The notes: generated by a model not told the origin, from the letters alone. Counted from the first letter of the stretch, positions 9,365-18,473 are shown. The stretch is 64,000 nt of DNA from Enterococcus viikkiensis (GCF_005405345.1 NZ_BJDW01000007.1:1-64000); one strand, 5' to 3'. Translations and numbers: made by a program.

Positions 9365-9400
9365 AAGCGACTACGCTCGGTTCTTCCTGCGTAGTCGCTT
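9365..9400. terminator. Bidirectional terminator
   Basis: A perfect 12-base-pair stem, AAGCGACTACGC (9365-9376) and GCGTAGTCGCTT (9389-9400), lies between the convergent flippase gene and the minus-strand small membrane gene, with A and T runs on both sides. Confidence 0.85.
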
Positions 9401-9402
9401 TA

Positions 9403-9639
9403 TTATTTTGATCCATTAAGGATACCGTAAATAATCAGTGCCAGTCCTATTAATACATTCAAGCTAAAGCCGAATTTATTTTTCATATTGAGGTTATTCC
9501 CAAAATTACTTGCTTTTGCTACTAAGATCCGTTTATCCTCTGAAAAATAGGTGCCTTGCCTTTTTTTATTTTCCACTAACGCCGGGATAGCCATCAGTGG
9601 CCAAACTAAAAGCAGTCCACCAAAAATAATCGAAAACAT
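9403..9639 (-). CDS. Small two-pass membrane protein, unknown function
   Basis: A 78-residue protein. I start it at the ATG at 9637-9639, preceded on the minus strand by GGAAGAGGG; a longer open frame to 9729 runs into the upstream gene. Residues 2-20 and about 57-75 are hydrophobic, separated by a basic, polar loop (E-N-K-K-R-Q-G, then K-A-S-N-F-G-N-N). This is a common architecture of small conserved lactic-acid-bacterial membrane proteins without assigned role. It follows the YbaK-like gene by about 20 bases and may share its transcript. Confidence 0.6.
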   Translation of the reverse strand: MFSIIFGGLLLVWPLMAIPALVENKKRQGTYFSEDKRILVAKASNFGNNLNMKNKFGFSLNVLIGLALIIYGILNGSK

Positions 9640-9662
9640 CGAATTCCCTCTTCCATTAAGAA

Positions 9663-10166
9663 TTAAGCCGTCGCTTGCTCCGGCAAAACCAAATAAATCG
9701 GCTGAATCCCAAGCTTCGCTAAATAACATTGAAAATCAGTAAAGGCCAGCAGTAAAGTGGCCGTGTTAACATTGGGATGAAAACCAATCTTAGCCGATTG
9801 ATCAATCGCTTGATCAATCACTAACGTAATTTGCCGCTCTCTGTCGTGAGGCAAAGCTAACGGTGTAACTGACCCTGGGGTTAAACCGAGTAAATCAAAC
9901 AGCCGCTCTGGCGAGGCAAAGGATAAATGGCTCTCATCGAGAACTTTCGCCAAAGCTTTTATCGCCAACCGTTTCTCACTAGGACAAATGATAAAATAAT
10001 TTCGTTTACTCTTTTTCCCCCGCAGCAGCAAATTTTTGACCTCGGTCCCATCGATGGAAAAATCAATCTCCGCTACTGTATAAACGGCTTGATGATCCAC
10101 TCGTTCATAGGGAATTTGCCACTCTGATAGCAGCTGATACACTTCTGTGTCGGTCGCTTTCGCCAT
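9663..10166 (-). CDS. YbaK/EbsC-type aminoacyl-tRNA deacylase (ProX-like)
   Basis: A 167-residue protein of the YbaK/ProRS-editing fold, which hydrolyses mischarged tRNA, typically Ala-tRNA-Pro or Cys-tRNA-Pro. Family marks are the N-terminal helix with Y-E-R-V-D-H, the motif E-V-K-N-L-L-L-R-G-K-K and the G-S-V-T-P loop near residue 112, plus G-F-H-P-N-V-N near the end. I used the ATG at 10164-10166, with a perfect AAGGAGG directly upstream; an in-frame ATG six codons earlier overlaps that site. It forms a small minus-strand group with the flanking small genes. Substrate specificity is inferred, not visible. Confidence 0.85.
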   Translation of the reverse strand: MAKATDTEVYQLLSEWQIPYERVDHQAVYTVAEIDFSIDGTEVKNLLLRGKKSKRNYFIICPSEKRLAIKALAKVLDESHLSFASPERLFDLLGLTPGSVTPLALPHDRERQITLVIDQAIDQSAKIGFHPNVNTATLLLAFTDFQCYLAKLGIQPIYLVLPEQATA

Positions 10167-10189
10167 TTCATCCCTCCTTGTCATTTCCT

Positions 10190-10666
10190 CTATTGATTGG
10201 AAAACTCCTTGATTAGCTTACGCCACGTGATGATGGTTTTATTTACATGATTCGAGACTTCTAACTCTAGCTTTTTAGAATCTGTGACCTCTTGTTCCAT
10301 AAATCGGTGAAGTTGAGCGATATTGTCTAACAATAGATTTTGCGCTTTTTGATTCTCTCTAGCCTGCTCTGTAACCAAACTGTCCGCTTCGGCCTGCAGC
10401 TGCTGCAAAACAAAAGGGGTCGTTTCTTTGAAATAGGGATAGCCATATTGGTTTAGATTGTGCTTATAGCTTTGTAAGATCGCCAATGACTGTTCAAAAA
10501 CCGTCAACGCATCCGTCGTTCGCTCTGGTGTTTTGACTGGTTCTATTTTTTCAACGATCGTGGCATGTTTTTTTCGTTTCATTCCCCACTGTGTGACAAA
10601 AAAAGTGATCAAACAGGCGACCACGATTGCCATCAACACTTCCGGGCGTAATAAATTTTGACTCAT
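10190..10666 (-). CDS. Membrane-anchored coiled-coil protein, unknown function
   Basis: A 158-residue protein with one N-terminal membrane segment (about residues 9-26) followed by a basic patch (M-K-R-K-K-H) and a long, charged, helical cytoplasmic part rich in Q, L and E, consistent with a coiled coil. This layout resembles small division or envelope-associated proteins of lactic acid bacteria, but I recognise no family. It lies 24 bases upstream of the YbaK-like gene on the same strand. Confidence 0.6.
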   Translation of the reverse strand: MSQNLLRPEVLMAIVVACLITFFVTQWGMKRKKHATIVEKIEPVKTPERTTDALTVFEQSLAILQSYKHNLNQYGYPYFKETTPFVLQQLQAEADSLVTEQARENQKAQNLLLDNIAQLHRFMEQEVTDSKKLELEVSNHVNKTIITWRKLIKEFSNQ

Positions 10667-10706
10667 TTGGTTTTCCCCTCTTTAAAAAGATGCCTCCATT
10701 ATAACC

Positions 10707-10745
10707 GAAAAAAACGAGCGTATGGAGAAAAATTCCATGCGCTCG
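10707..10745 (-). terminator. Terminator after the transsulfuration gene
   Basis: A 12-base-pair stem, CGAGCGTATGGA (10715-10726) with TCCATGCGCTCG (10734-10745), one wobble. On the minus strand it is followed by a run of seven T. Confidence 0.85.
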
Positions 10746-10755
10746 CTTGTTTTTA

Positions 10756-11907
10756 TTATAAAAGTGGTTTCAACTTGCTTAACGCTTGTTCCAGATCCGC
10801 CAATAAATCTTCTGTATCCTCAATTCCTACCGATAAACGTAACAGTCCCTCCGTCACTCCTTGCTTTTCTCGTTCTTCTTTCGGCACACAAGCATGACTC
10901 ATGGTAACTGGATAAGACAAAATGGACTCTACTCCTCCTAAGCTAACAGCAGCAATTGGCAATTCTAACGCTTCCGCAAAGGCATAAACGGCCGCTTGAT
11001 CGGCTAATTCAAAAGAAAGAACAGCTCCACCGGAAGTCGCTTGTTTTTGCTGAATGTCATAACCAGGATGGCTTGCAAGTCCTGGATAATGAACTTTTTT
11101 GACCGCGGGATGCGTTTCTAATAGCTGACTGATTTTTTCAGCACTGCGGGCACTTTGTTCCATGCGTAAGCCCATCGTTTTCATGCCTCGCATCGTCAGC
11201 CAGCAATCTTCCACCCCTAAGATGCCACCAAGAACCTTTTGCTGCAACTTGATCTGCTGGCCCCATTTTTCATCATTCGTAACCACAAGACCTGCGACGA
11301 CATCACTATGACCGTTAATAAACTTCGTGGCGCTGTGGATCACGACATCAACGCCTAAAGCTAAAGGTTTTTGAAATTGCGGTGTCATAAACGTATTGTC
11401 GATCATCGTCACTAATTGATAGTCTTTAGCTAAGGCAACGACCCGTTGAATATCAGTGACTTGCAACAATGGATTTGAAGGCGTTTCAAGATAGAGGCCA
11501 CGTGTGTTCGGTTGAATCGCATTTTCCCAGGCCGTCAGATCCGTTTCATCCACAAAGGTGACTTCGATTCCAAAACGCTTCATCACCTCATTCACCAGCT
11601 GAAAAGTCCCACCGTAGATGCTTTTACACATCACTAAATGATCGCCTTGATTAAAGCTTAATAGCACCGCTGAGATTGCACTCATCCCCGACGCAAAGGC
11701 AATCCCATAGCGCCCGTCTTCCATTGCCGCCACTGCTTGCTCTAAGGCACTGCGAGTCGGATTACCGAAGCGGGAATAGGTGTAGTCCTGTCCTTCCTTG
11801 ATAGACGTTTGCTTAAAGGTGGAGCATTGATAAAGGGGGATTGAAGACGCCCCTGTGACTTCATCAAAGACAGTGTACCCATGAATTAATTTTGTATTAT
11901 CTCGCAT
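10756..11907 (-). CDS. Cystathionine gamma-synthase/beta-lyase family PLP enzyme
   Basis: A 383-residue transsulfuration enzyme (Cys/Met metabolism PLP family). The pyridoxal-phosphate lysine lies in S-A-T-K-F near residue 196, with the upstream signature Y-S-R-F-G-N-P-T-R and the C-terminal S-L-G-G-V-E-S. These enzymes make or cleave cystathionine for interconversion of cysteine, homocysteine and methionine; sequence alone does not separate gamma-synthase, gamma-lyase and beta-lyase. AGGAGG precedes the ATG. The gene is alone, with its own terminator, and no SAM riboswitch or T-box is evident upstream. Confidence 0.88.
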   Translation of the reverse strand: MRDNTKLIHGYTVFDEVTGASSIPLYQCSTFKQTSIKEGQDYTYSRFGNPTRSALEQAVAAMEDGRYGIAFASGMSAISAVLLSFNQGDHLVMCKSIYGGTFQLVNEVMKRFGIEVTFVDETDLTAWENAIQPNTRGLYLETPSNPLLQVTDIQRVVALAKDYQLVTMIDNTFMTPQFQKPLALGVDVVIHSATKFINGHSDVVAGLVVTNDEKWGQQIKLQQKVLGGILGVEDCWLTMRGMKTMGLRMEQSARSAEKISQLLETHPAVKKVHYPGLASHPGYDIQQKQATSGGAVLSFELADQAAVYAFAEALELPIAAVSLGGVESILSYPVTMSHACVPKEEREKQGVTEGLLRLSVGIEDTEDLLADLEQALSKLKPLL

Positions 11908-12025
11908 CGTAAATCCCTCCTGTCATTTCTACAATATAAGCTTAGCATTAAATAAAGCGGTTTCATTGTTTTTGCAAAAATTCCCATGATAAACTTAGTG
12001 CTTTTTCAGGAATTCTCGATAATTT

Positions 12026-12287
12026 CTAATGTATGAAAAAGAAAAAAATACCGCCTAGGATCACTAATAAGGCTAAATTAACAAGGCTAAAGAGACCCAA
12101 AAAAACTTAGTTTCATCAGGATAAGAGGGGAAAAAACTGCTGCCTAGATTTGCCGCAACAATAATCAAGACACTCCCTAGCAAACGTCCCTCGCTGAAAA
12201 GCGTCCCACCAGACAGCTGATGATCGTCAAAAACAATGAGATACTTAATAATTTATTGGATTGTATAAAATCCAAGACTCTCCTCAT
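12026..12287 (-). pseudogene. Frameshifted gene for a small membrane protein
   Basis: On the minus strand an ATG at 12285-12287, with a good GGAGGCGAGG site upstream, opens M-R-R-V-L-D-F-I-Q and a hydrophobic segment, but stops after 36 codons. The adjacent frame then continues with further protein-like hydrophobic sequence (L-L-G-S-V-L-I-I-V-A-A-N-L-G) to another stop, and a third frame continues with G-G-I-F-F-F-F to TAG at 12026. The simplest reading is an ~87-codon, three-pass membrane protein broken by two frameshifts. The family is not recognised. Confidence 0.5.
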
Positions 12288-12334
12288 CTGCCTCGCCTCC
12301 ACTTTTAGCATACGCTATCAAGGAAAATTATGAC

Positions 12335-12361
12335 AAAAAAGCTCCCGATAGGCATCGGGAA
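12335..12361 (-). terminator. Terminator of the serC-serA-DUF1015 operon
   Basis: Stem TCCCGAT (12343-12349) and ATCGGGA (12354-12360), extended by flanking pairs. On the minus strand it is followed by six T (12335-12340). Confidence 0.85.
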
Positions 12362-12367
12362 CTTCTG

Positions 12368-13594
12368 TTATTTCGTTTCTAAATCGTGTAGGAACAAGCC
12401 GCTTAATAATTTAGGCTCGAACCAAGTGGATTTTGGTGGCATGATTTTTTTCGCATCGGCTACTGCCAATAAATCTCTCATCTGTGTCGGATACATGGAG
12501 AAAGCCAATTTGAAGTCTCCTGAATCAACTAGTCTTTCCAACTCTGCTGTCCCACGAATTCCACCAATAAAATCGATGCGTTTATCAGTACGAATGTCTT
12601 GAATATCAAAGATGGTTTCGAAAACATGCTTTTGCAGCAAAGCCACATCTAATTTCTCCACCGGATCATTGGGGATTTTCACCGCCTTAATCCTCAAGGT
12701 GTACCAAGTTTCGCCATCATACAGCTGGCAATCGCCGGCCTGTTTCGGTTTTTTGACACCTGATTTCGTCACGGAATAATTTTCCTTTAATTGTTCCATG
12801 AAATCAGCTGGCGGAGCGACCTTTAAGACCCGATTGTATTCCCAGATCGCCAATTCGTCTTCTGGAAAAAGAATCGATAAGAATTGCTCTGTCTCAGGAT
12901 TTTGCTCACCATTTTCACGTTTTTCAAGTCCGATTTTCACTGCCGATTCGGTCCGATGATGACCATCGGCGATATAAAGCGCCTCAATTTCAGTAAATAA
13001 TTTTGCCAACGTCTCAATCGTGTCACCTTGATCAATCACCCAAACACGATGTGTCACTTCATGATAGCTGGTAAAATCATAAACAGGCTTGTAGTCTTGC
13101 TGCCACGCTTTAATAATTTGCTGGATCTCAGTCTTTGGTCGATAGCTTAAGAAAATAGGACTAGTATTGGCATCACAAGTCCGGATGTGATTCATTCGAT
13201 CGATTTCTTTTTCATGACGAGTAAACTCATGCTTCTTGATTTTTTCATCAATGTAATCTTCAATCGATGTACACGCGACAATTCCAGTTTGGCTGCGGCC
13301 ATTCATGACTAACTCATAAAGATAGAAATAATTTTGCTCTTCCTTAAAGAGCCAGCCTGCTTTTAAGAAATCTGCTAAATTATCGGCGGCTTTTTGATAA
13401 ACCTTTTTATCATAGGGCGAGACATCAGCTGGCAAGTCGATCTCAGCTTTATCGATATGGAAATAACTGTAAGGGTTTCCTTCCGCAAGTTCTTTCGCTT
13501 CTTGCGAATTTACGACATCGTAAGGCAAGGCCGCCACTTGCGCCGCTAACTCTGAAGTGGGACGAATCCCTTTAAATGGATGAACTTGAACCAT
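12368..13594 (-). CDS. DUF1015-family protein in a serine-biosynthesis operon
   Basis: A 408-residue soluble protein of family DUF1015. It starts V-H-P-F-K-G-I-R-P and carries the highly conserved Y-I-A-D-G-H-H-R-T-E-S near residue 212. The D-G-H-H-R element resembles the nucleotide-binding motif of ParB/SerK-type free-serine kinases; that comparison is mine and unproven. Its ATG overlaps the serA stop codon by one base (TAATG), so it is translationally coupled as the third gene of serC-serA-DUF1015. The operon lacks serB, so this protein is a candidate for the phosphoserine/serine step or its control. Confidence 0.85.
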   Translation of the reverse strand: MVQVHPFKGIRPTSELAAQVAALPYDVVNSQEAKELAEGNPYSYFHIDKAEIDLPADVSPYDKKVYQKAADNLADFLKAGWLFKEEQNYFYLYELVMNGRSQTGIVACTSIEDYIDEKIKKHEFTRHEKEIDRMNHIRTCDANTSPIFLSYRPKTEIQQIIKAWQQDYKPVYDFTSYHEVTHRVWVIDQGDTIETLAKLFTEIEALYIADGHHRTESAVKIGLEKRENGEQNPETEQFLSILFPEDELAIWEYNRVLKVAPPADFMEQLKENYSVTKSGVKKPKQAGDCQLYDGETWYTLRIKAVKIPNDPVEKLDVALLQKHVFETIFDIQDIRTDKRIDFIGGIRGTAELERLVDSGDFKLAFSMYPTQMRDLLAVADAKKIMPPKSTWFEPKLLSGLFLHDLETK

Positions 13595-14781
13595 TAAAAT
13601 TCACTCTCCTCATCTCGTTTAATCGCTCGAACTCGGACAACCCCTTCGTTTTGGGCTAATTTCTGTGTGATTGCCGCAATTTTTTGCGGATCCGTCTCTG
13701 ACACATCAACGAGTGTATAGGCGTAATCCTCTTTCCCGCGATTCACCATATTGTCAATATTTACCTCTAATGAAGCAATGTCAGAAGCAATCGAGCCTAG
13801 CATATTCGGGACATTTTTATTAATGATGGTAATTCGATAAGGAGAATCAAAGGCCATCTCGACATTCGGGAAATTCACTGAACGTTTAATCACCCCAGTT
13901 TCTAAAAACCGTTTCAAACCACGAGCCGCCATCTTCGCGCAATTCACTTCTGCTTCTTCGGTTGACGCCCCTAAGTGAGGCAAGACCGTGATTTTCTGAT
14001 TGTGCAATAATTTTTCACCGGCGAAATCAGTCGTATACCCGCCAATTCGTTCTTCCTTCACCGCTTTGACCACGGCCTCCGTATCAACAATCTCACCGCG
14101 AGCAAAATTCATCAAGTGAGCGGTATTTTTCATTAAAACCAATTCGTCCGGTCCAATCAAATGTTTCGTCTGATCCGTCAATGGTACATGAACTGTGATG
14201 AAATCGCAATTTGTCAGTACTTCTTTAATATCAGTCGCCCGTCTTACCCGACGAGAAATGCTCCAAGCCGTATCTACAGAGACATAAGGATCGTAGCCGG
14301 TAACTTCCATGCCTAAACGATAGGCATCATTCGCTACCATTGCGCCAATCGAACCCAGTCCGATAACGCCTAATTTTTTCCCTTCAAGCTCGGTTCCGGC
14401 AAATTGGTTCTTTTGTGCTTCGGCTTGTTCCTCTACGTCGCTGCCGGATAACGTTTGGACCCATTCGATTCCTTGAACCATTGGCCGCACCGCAATCAAT
14501 AGACTGGCCACTACCAACTCCTTCACTGCATTGGCATTCGCTCCCGGTGTATTGAAAACAACAATTCCCTGCTCCGTACATTTTTTTACTGGAATATTAT
14601 TCGTACCTGCTCCGGCCCGTGCAACAGCTACCACTGATTCGGAAAATTGATAGTCATGGAGCTTCTGACTGCGTAAAATAATCCCATCCGGTTCTTCACT
14701 TTCATTGATGCGATAATTTTCTTGATCAAAACGCGCCATCCCTTCAGGAGCGATCGCGTTGAATGTTTTTATCTGAAACAT
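13594..14781 (-). CDS. serA: D-3-phosphoglycerate dehydrogenase
   Basis: A 395-residue enzyme oxidising 3-phosphoglycerate to 3-phosphohydroxypyruvate with NAD, the first step of serine synthesis. The Rossmann motif G-L-G-S-I-G lies near residue 142, the substrate arginine in N-F-A-R-G-E-I-V, and the catalytic histidine in L-P-H-L-G-A-S-T. A C-terminal ACT domain (about residues 318-395, starting R-I-T-I-I-N-K-N) is expected to give serine feedback control. It lacks the extra intervening domain of longer SerA forms. Its ATG directly abuts the serC stop, with GGAGGG inside the serC end, showing coupled translation. Confidence 0.95.
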   Translation of the reverse strand: MFQIKTFNAIAPEGMARFDQENYRINESEEPDGIILRSQKLHDYQFSESVVAVARAGAGTNNIPVKKCTEQGIVVFNTPGANANAVKELVVASLLIAVRPMVQGIEWVQTLSGSDVEEQAEAQKNQFAGTELEGKKLGVIGLGSIGAMVANDAYRLGMEVTGYDPYVSVDTAWSISRRVRRATDIKEVLTNCDFITVHVPLTDQTKHLIGPDELVLMKNTAHLMNFARGEIVDTEAVVKAVKEERIGGYTTDFAGEKLLHNQKITVLPHLGASTEEAEVNCAKMAARGLKRFLETGVIKRSVNFPNVEMAFDSPYRITIINKNVPNMLGSIASDIASLEVNIDNMVNRGKEDYAYTLVDVSETDPQKIAAITQKLAQNEGVVRVRAIKRDEESEF

Positions 14782-15864
14782 TTAGTTCCCTCCATTTCCT
14801 TGTTCAAATTTTTCCATGAACGCAATCAGTGCTTCTACACCTTCTACTGGAAAGGCGTTATAAAGACTGGCCCGCATGCCACCGACTGAGCGATGGCCTT
14901 TTAAATTTTCAAAGCCTGCTGCTAAAGCCGCTTGGTTAAAGGCGTTATCCAACGTTTCATCACCGGTAACAAAGGGAATATTTGTCAACGAACGACTGGC
15001 TTTTTCTACTGGGCTTTTGAACAAGTTTGATTTTTCGATAGCATCATATAGTAATTGCGCTTTTTCACGATCTTTTGCGGTAATTCCGGCTACCCCACCT
15101 TGCTTTTTGACCCATTCAAAAACTAATTTCGCGATATAGATCGCATAAGTTGGCGGTGTATTGTAAAGAGAATGATGTTTCGCTTGCAATGCATAATCCA
15201 ACATGGGGGCAAAAAGCGCTTCTTGATTGAGAAGATCTTCACGAATGATTACGACTGTTAATCCCGCGGGCCCGATATTTTTCTGTGCACCGGCATAAAT
15301 CACACCGAAGTCCTCTACGTTATACTCATTAGCTAAAATATTTGATGACATATCTGCCACCACCGGTACGTCTCCAAAAGAAGGAATTTTGGCATACGCG
15401 GTTCCTTCGATCGTATTATTGGTTGTAATATGCACATAGGCTGCCTTTTGATCGACTGTTTCAGGCAGTTCAGGGATAGAAGTAAAATTCTGTTCTTCAC
15501 TAGAGGCGATCACTTCAACTTCAATATTTTCTAAGGCTTTGGCGGCACTTATCGCTTTTTTAGACCATGAGCCGGTATTGACGTACAGCACTTTTTTCCC
15601 TTGCGCTAAATTCAAGGGAACCATTGAAAATTGTAAGCTGGCTCCGCCTTGTAAAAATAAAACCTTATAATTATCTGGAATCGCCATTAATTCTCGTAAT
15701 AAACTCTCGGCATCTTGAATGATCGCTTCAAATAAGGAGGAACGATGACTCAGCTCCATCACCGACATGCCGCTGCCTTTATAATCAAGCATTTCGGACT
15801 GTGCGATCTCTAGCACTGGTTTGGGCAAAACAGCAGGCCCCGCAGAAAAATTGTAAATCGTCAT
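14782..15864 (-). CDS. serC: Phosphoserine aminotransferase
   Basis: A 360-residue PLP enzyme converting 3-phosphohydroxypyruvate and glutamate to phosphoserine. The N-terminus [10 protein letters not shown] and the motif S-H-R-S are family hallmarks, and the PLP lysine is in [11 protein letters not shown] start at the ATG at 15862-15864, with AAGGAG about 8 bases upstream; an upstream in-frame ATG at 15897 lacks a site. It is first in the serC-serA-DUF1015 operon and divergent from a DUF2316 gene across 259 bases that contain both promoters. Confidence 0.95.
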   Translation of the reverse strand: MTIYNFSAGPAVLPKPVLEIAQSEMLDYKGSGMSVMELSHRSSLFEAIIQDAESLLRELMAIPDNYKVLFLQGGASLQFSMVPLNLAQGKKVLYVNTGSWSKKAISAAKALENIEVEVIASSEEQNFTSIPELPETVDQKAAYVHITTNNTIEGTAYAKIPSFGDVPVVADMSSNILANEYNVEDFGVIYAGAQKNIGPAGLTVVIIREDLLNQEALFAPMLDYALQAKHHSLYNTPPTYAIYIAKLVFEWVKKQGGVAGITAKDREKAQLLYDAIEKSNLFKSPVEKASRSLTNIPFVTGDETLDNAFNQAALAAGFENLKGHRSVGGMRASLYNAFPVEGVEALIAFMEKFEQGNGGN

Positions 15865-16042
15865 ACATATTCGCTCCTTTTCAATTTGATAAAACAAGTA
15901 ACACCTTTCAGATGTGATGCCAATTATAACAGAAGTATTTAAATGATAAAAGATTAATTTTAAACTAATTTACTTTTCATTTCATTTTACCTGAAAAAGT
16001 TTCAGCTTGATTTGCATAAAATTTTTTAAAGATAACCTTTTG

Positions 16043-16072
16043 TTTGACAGTCAAATTTTAAAAGCGTATGCT
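16043..16072 (+). promoter_or_regulatory. DUF2316 promoter with a palindromic operator over the -35
   Basis: The -35 TTGACA (16044-16049), 17-base spacer and -10 TATGCT (16067-16072) form a good sigma-A promoter. The -35 is buried in a perfect 13-base palindrome, TTTGACAGTCAAA (16043-16055). A dimeric repressor bound there would block RNA polymerase, so it is a likely operator, possibly autoregulatory for the HTH-like DUF2316 product. Confidence 0.6.
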
Positions 16073-16123
16073 GTCGATAGTTAAAAATACAACTATTTAT
16101 TTTTAAAGAAAGAAGCGAGTGCT

Positions 16124-16423
16124 ATGTCATTAAATCAACAACAAATGATCAATACAAAAAACGAATTGCACAAAAATTTTGAACGTAGCGGATTGAGTCT
16201 CGAACAGATTGCTGCTGACTTAAATACGACAGCAGATGTGATCGCCGATACTTTAGCATTGAACGTCTCCCGAATTGAAGATCCGTGGGTCTTAAAAAAT
16301 TACTTAGAGGCCGTTCTGGAACAACTAGGTATCACCAGTGTCCCCTTCACCGCTTTAGTCGGTGATTACCATCGCCACTGGTTTTTGAACAGCCGTCGGA
16401 TCGATAAGAAAAAAATCGGTTAA
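16124..16423 (+). CDS. DUF2316-family protein
   Basis: A 99-residue protein recognised as DUF2316 by its start (S-L-N-Q-Q-Q-M-I-N-T-K-N-E-L) and its end (T-A-L-V-G-D-Y-H-R-H-W-F-L-N). Residues 20-50 (S-G-L-S-L-E-Q-I-A-A-D-L-N-T-T) look like a lambda-repressor-type helix-turn-helix, so a DNA-binding role is plausible; the function is not established. It is divergent from the serine operon. A GAAAGAAGCG site precedes the ATG. The next gene is more than 300 bases away. Confidence 0.8.
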   Translation: MSLNQQQMINTKNELHKNFERSGLSLEQIAADLNTTADVIADTLALNVSRIEDPWVLKNYLEAVLEQLGITSVPFTALVGDYHRHWFLNSRRIDKKKIG

Positions 16424-16744
16424 TCACTAAAAGGTGCTCTTTAAACAGATAATAATGATTGATATAAAAGATTCCCTTCCCTGCCTTTTGATTATCAGAA
16501 CAAACAAAAAAATACCGACAATCTCTTAACTGGTTTTCGGTATTTTTTTGTTTATTACAATTTGAATCAAAAAGCTTAATCCATTGAATAAAATCGTGGA
16601 CCACTCTTCTTCACTTACTTTGCACTCTTTTCCGACTGCCCCCTCTTGTCATATAAGCAAAATTTATCGTAACTAATGATTTTGACTATACCTTCTTTCC
16701 TTCATTATACTTTCCTAGCACTTAAAATTTAGGAGGACTCATCT
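16424..16744 (+). promoter_or_regulatory. Intergenic region with terminator and mleS promoter
   Basis: About 320 bases without a gene. A terminator (stem AAATACCGA 16510-16518 with TCGGTATTT 16537-16545 and a T run) ends DUF2316 transcription. Further right, -35 TTGACT (16682-16687), 18-base spacer and -10 TATACT (16706-16711) form the probable mleS promoter, followed by AGGAGG. No LysR-type mleR gene and no clear cre site were seen. Confidence 0.7.
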
Positions 16745-18370
16745 ATGCTTACAGGTTTAAATCGTTTAAACAACCCATTCTTAAATAAAGGGACTGCGTT
16801 CACTAAAGAAGAACGCGTAAAATACGGAATCACAGGCATGCTACCAAGCACCGTGCAAACACTTGAACAACAAGCCGTTCAAACGTACGGACAATACTTA
16901 AGCAAACCATCTGATTTAGAAAAACGGATTTTCTTAATGAACATCTTTAATACCAATCGGACCTTATTTTTCAAATTAATGGGCCAACACTTAGTCGAAT
17001 TCATGCCAATCGTTTATGATCCAGTCGTAGCAGATTCAATCGAACAATACAATGAAATCTTCGTTGAACCTCAAGACGCTGCCTTTCTTTCAATTGATGA
17101 TCCAGCAAGTATTAAAGAGAGCTTGAAAAACGCCGCTGCTGGTCGTGACATTCGGTTGATTGTTGTAACTGATGCTGAAGGCATTCTTGGTATGGGCGAC
17201 TGGGGTGTCAACGGTGTCGATATCGCCATCGGGAAATTAATGGTTTATACTGCCGCTGCTGGTATCAACCCAGCTCAAGTCTTGCCTGTTTCAATTGATG
17301 CTGGTACAAACAACGAAGAATTATTGAACAATCCGCTTTACTTAGGAAATCGTCACGCCCGTGTAGAAGGCGATACTTACTATGCATTCATCGATGAATT
17401 CGTTGAGTCAGCTACCGATTTATTCCCTGAATTGTTATTACACTGGGAAGACTTTGGTCGTGGTAACGCTGCAAATATCCTTGAAAAATATCAAGATAAG
17501 ATCACTACCTTCAATGATGATATCCAAGGCACAGGGATTGTGGTCCTTGCTGGTGTCTTAGGTGGGTTAAATATCTCTGGCGAAGCGTTGAAAAACCAAA
17601 GAATCCTTACTTTCGGTGCAGGCACTGCTGGTGTCGGTATTGCGAATATTCTATTAAAAGAAATGGTACGTCAAGGAACACCTGAAGAAGAAGCACGTAA
17701 ACACTTCTACCAAGTCGACAAACAAGGTTTATTATTTGAAGACACTGAAGGCTTGACACCTGGCCAAATCCCATTTGCTAGAAAACGAGCTGAATTTATC
17801 AACAACACTACGTTAACCAGCTTAGAAGCTGTTGTAAAAGAAATTCATCCAACCATTATGATTGGTACTTCTACTCAACCAGGTGCGTTCTCAGAAGCAA
17901 TCGTCAAAGAAATGGCTGCTCATACACCTCGTCCAATTATTATGCCTTTATCAAATCCAACAAAATTAGCGGAAGCAACGGCAGAAGACTTAATTACATG
18001 GACCGACGGGAAAGCATTAATCGGAACGGGTATTCCAGCGGACGATGTTGAATACAAGGGTGTGACTTATCAAATTGGACAAGCAAACAATGCTTTGATG
18101 TACCCAGGCTTAGGCTTAGGTTTGATCGCTTCAACCTCAACTCGAGTAAACGATGAAATCATCTCTCAAGCTAGCCGCGCACTAGGCGGAATCGTCGATG
18201 TCACAAAACCAGGTGCATCGATCTTACCTCCAGTCGCAAAAATCACGGAATTTTCTCAAATCATTGCGGAAACAGTCGTGACATCGGTCGTGGACCAACA
18301 GTTAAACCGTGAAGACATTCCTGATGTAAAAACTGCTGTCGAAGCAGCCAAATGGCTCCCTGAATACTAA
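16745..18370 (+). CDS. mleS: Malolactic enzyme
   Basis: A 541-residue NAD- and Mn-dependent enzyme decarboxylating L-malate to L-lactate and CO2, the core of malolactic fermentation. It belongs to the malic-enzyme family: the tyrosine/lysine region precedes [13 protein letters not shown], the metal site includes F-N-D-D-I-Q-G-T-G, and the NAD fold is G-A-G-T-A-G near residue 297. The start [16 protein letters not shown] and the following permease distinguish malolactic enzyme from ordinary malic enzyme. AGGAGG precedes the ATG. Together with the permease it generates proton-motive force by malate/lactate exchange and proton consumption. Confidence 0.93.
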   Translation: MLTGLNRLNNPFLNKGTAFTKEERVKYGITGMLPSTVQTLEQQAVQTYGQYLSKPSDLEKRIFLMNIFNTNRTLFFKLMGQHLVEFMPIVYDPVVADSIEQYNEIFVEPQDAAFLSIDDPASIKESLKNAAAGRDIRLIVVTDAEGILGMGDWGVNGVDIAIGKLMVYTAAAGINPAQVLPVSIDAGTNNEELLNNPLYLGNRHARVEGDTYYAFIDEFVESATDLFPELLLHWEDFGRGNAANILEKYQDKITTFNDDIQGTGIVVLAGVLGGLNISGEALKNQRILTFGAGTAGVGIANILLKEMVRQGTPEEEARKHFYQVDKQGLLFEDTEGLTPGQIPFARKRAEFINNTTLTSLEAVVKEIHPTIMIGTSTQPGAFSEAIVKEMAAHTPRPIIMPLSNPTKLAEATAEDLITWTDGKALIGTGIPADDVEYKGVTYQIGQANNALMYPGLGLGLIASTSTRVNDEIISQASRALGGIVDVTKPGASILPPVAKITEFSQIIAETVVTSVVDQQLNREDIPDVKTAVEAAKWLPEY

Positions 18371-18392
18371 ATCCAAAAGACAGCAACAAAAG

Positions 18393-18437
18393 GCCTTAAG
18401 AGCTGGAGTAGAGTATTCTACTCCCTCTTTTTAAGGC
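18393..18437 (+). promoter_or_regulatory. Strong intercistronic hairpin between mleS and mleP
   Basis: An outer stem GCCTTAA (18393-18399)/TTAAGGC (18431-18437) encloses a perfect inner stem GGAGTAGA (18405-18412)/TCTACTCC (18417-18424) with a GUAU loop. No T run follows, so it is more likely a partial terminator or an RNA-processing and stability element that sets enzyme and permease levels than a full stop. Confidence 0.7.
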
Positions 18438-18473
18438 GTGAATCCATGTTTTATTAAAGAAAGGACGTCTCCA

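Noticed and set aside
11908-12025. Possible SAM riboswitch or Met T-box before the transsulfuration gene
   Set aside because: The region is too short, has no conserved blocks, and the adjacent sequence is a broken gene.
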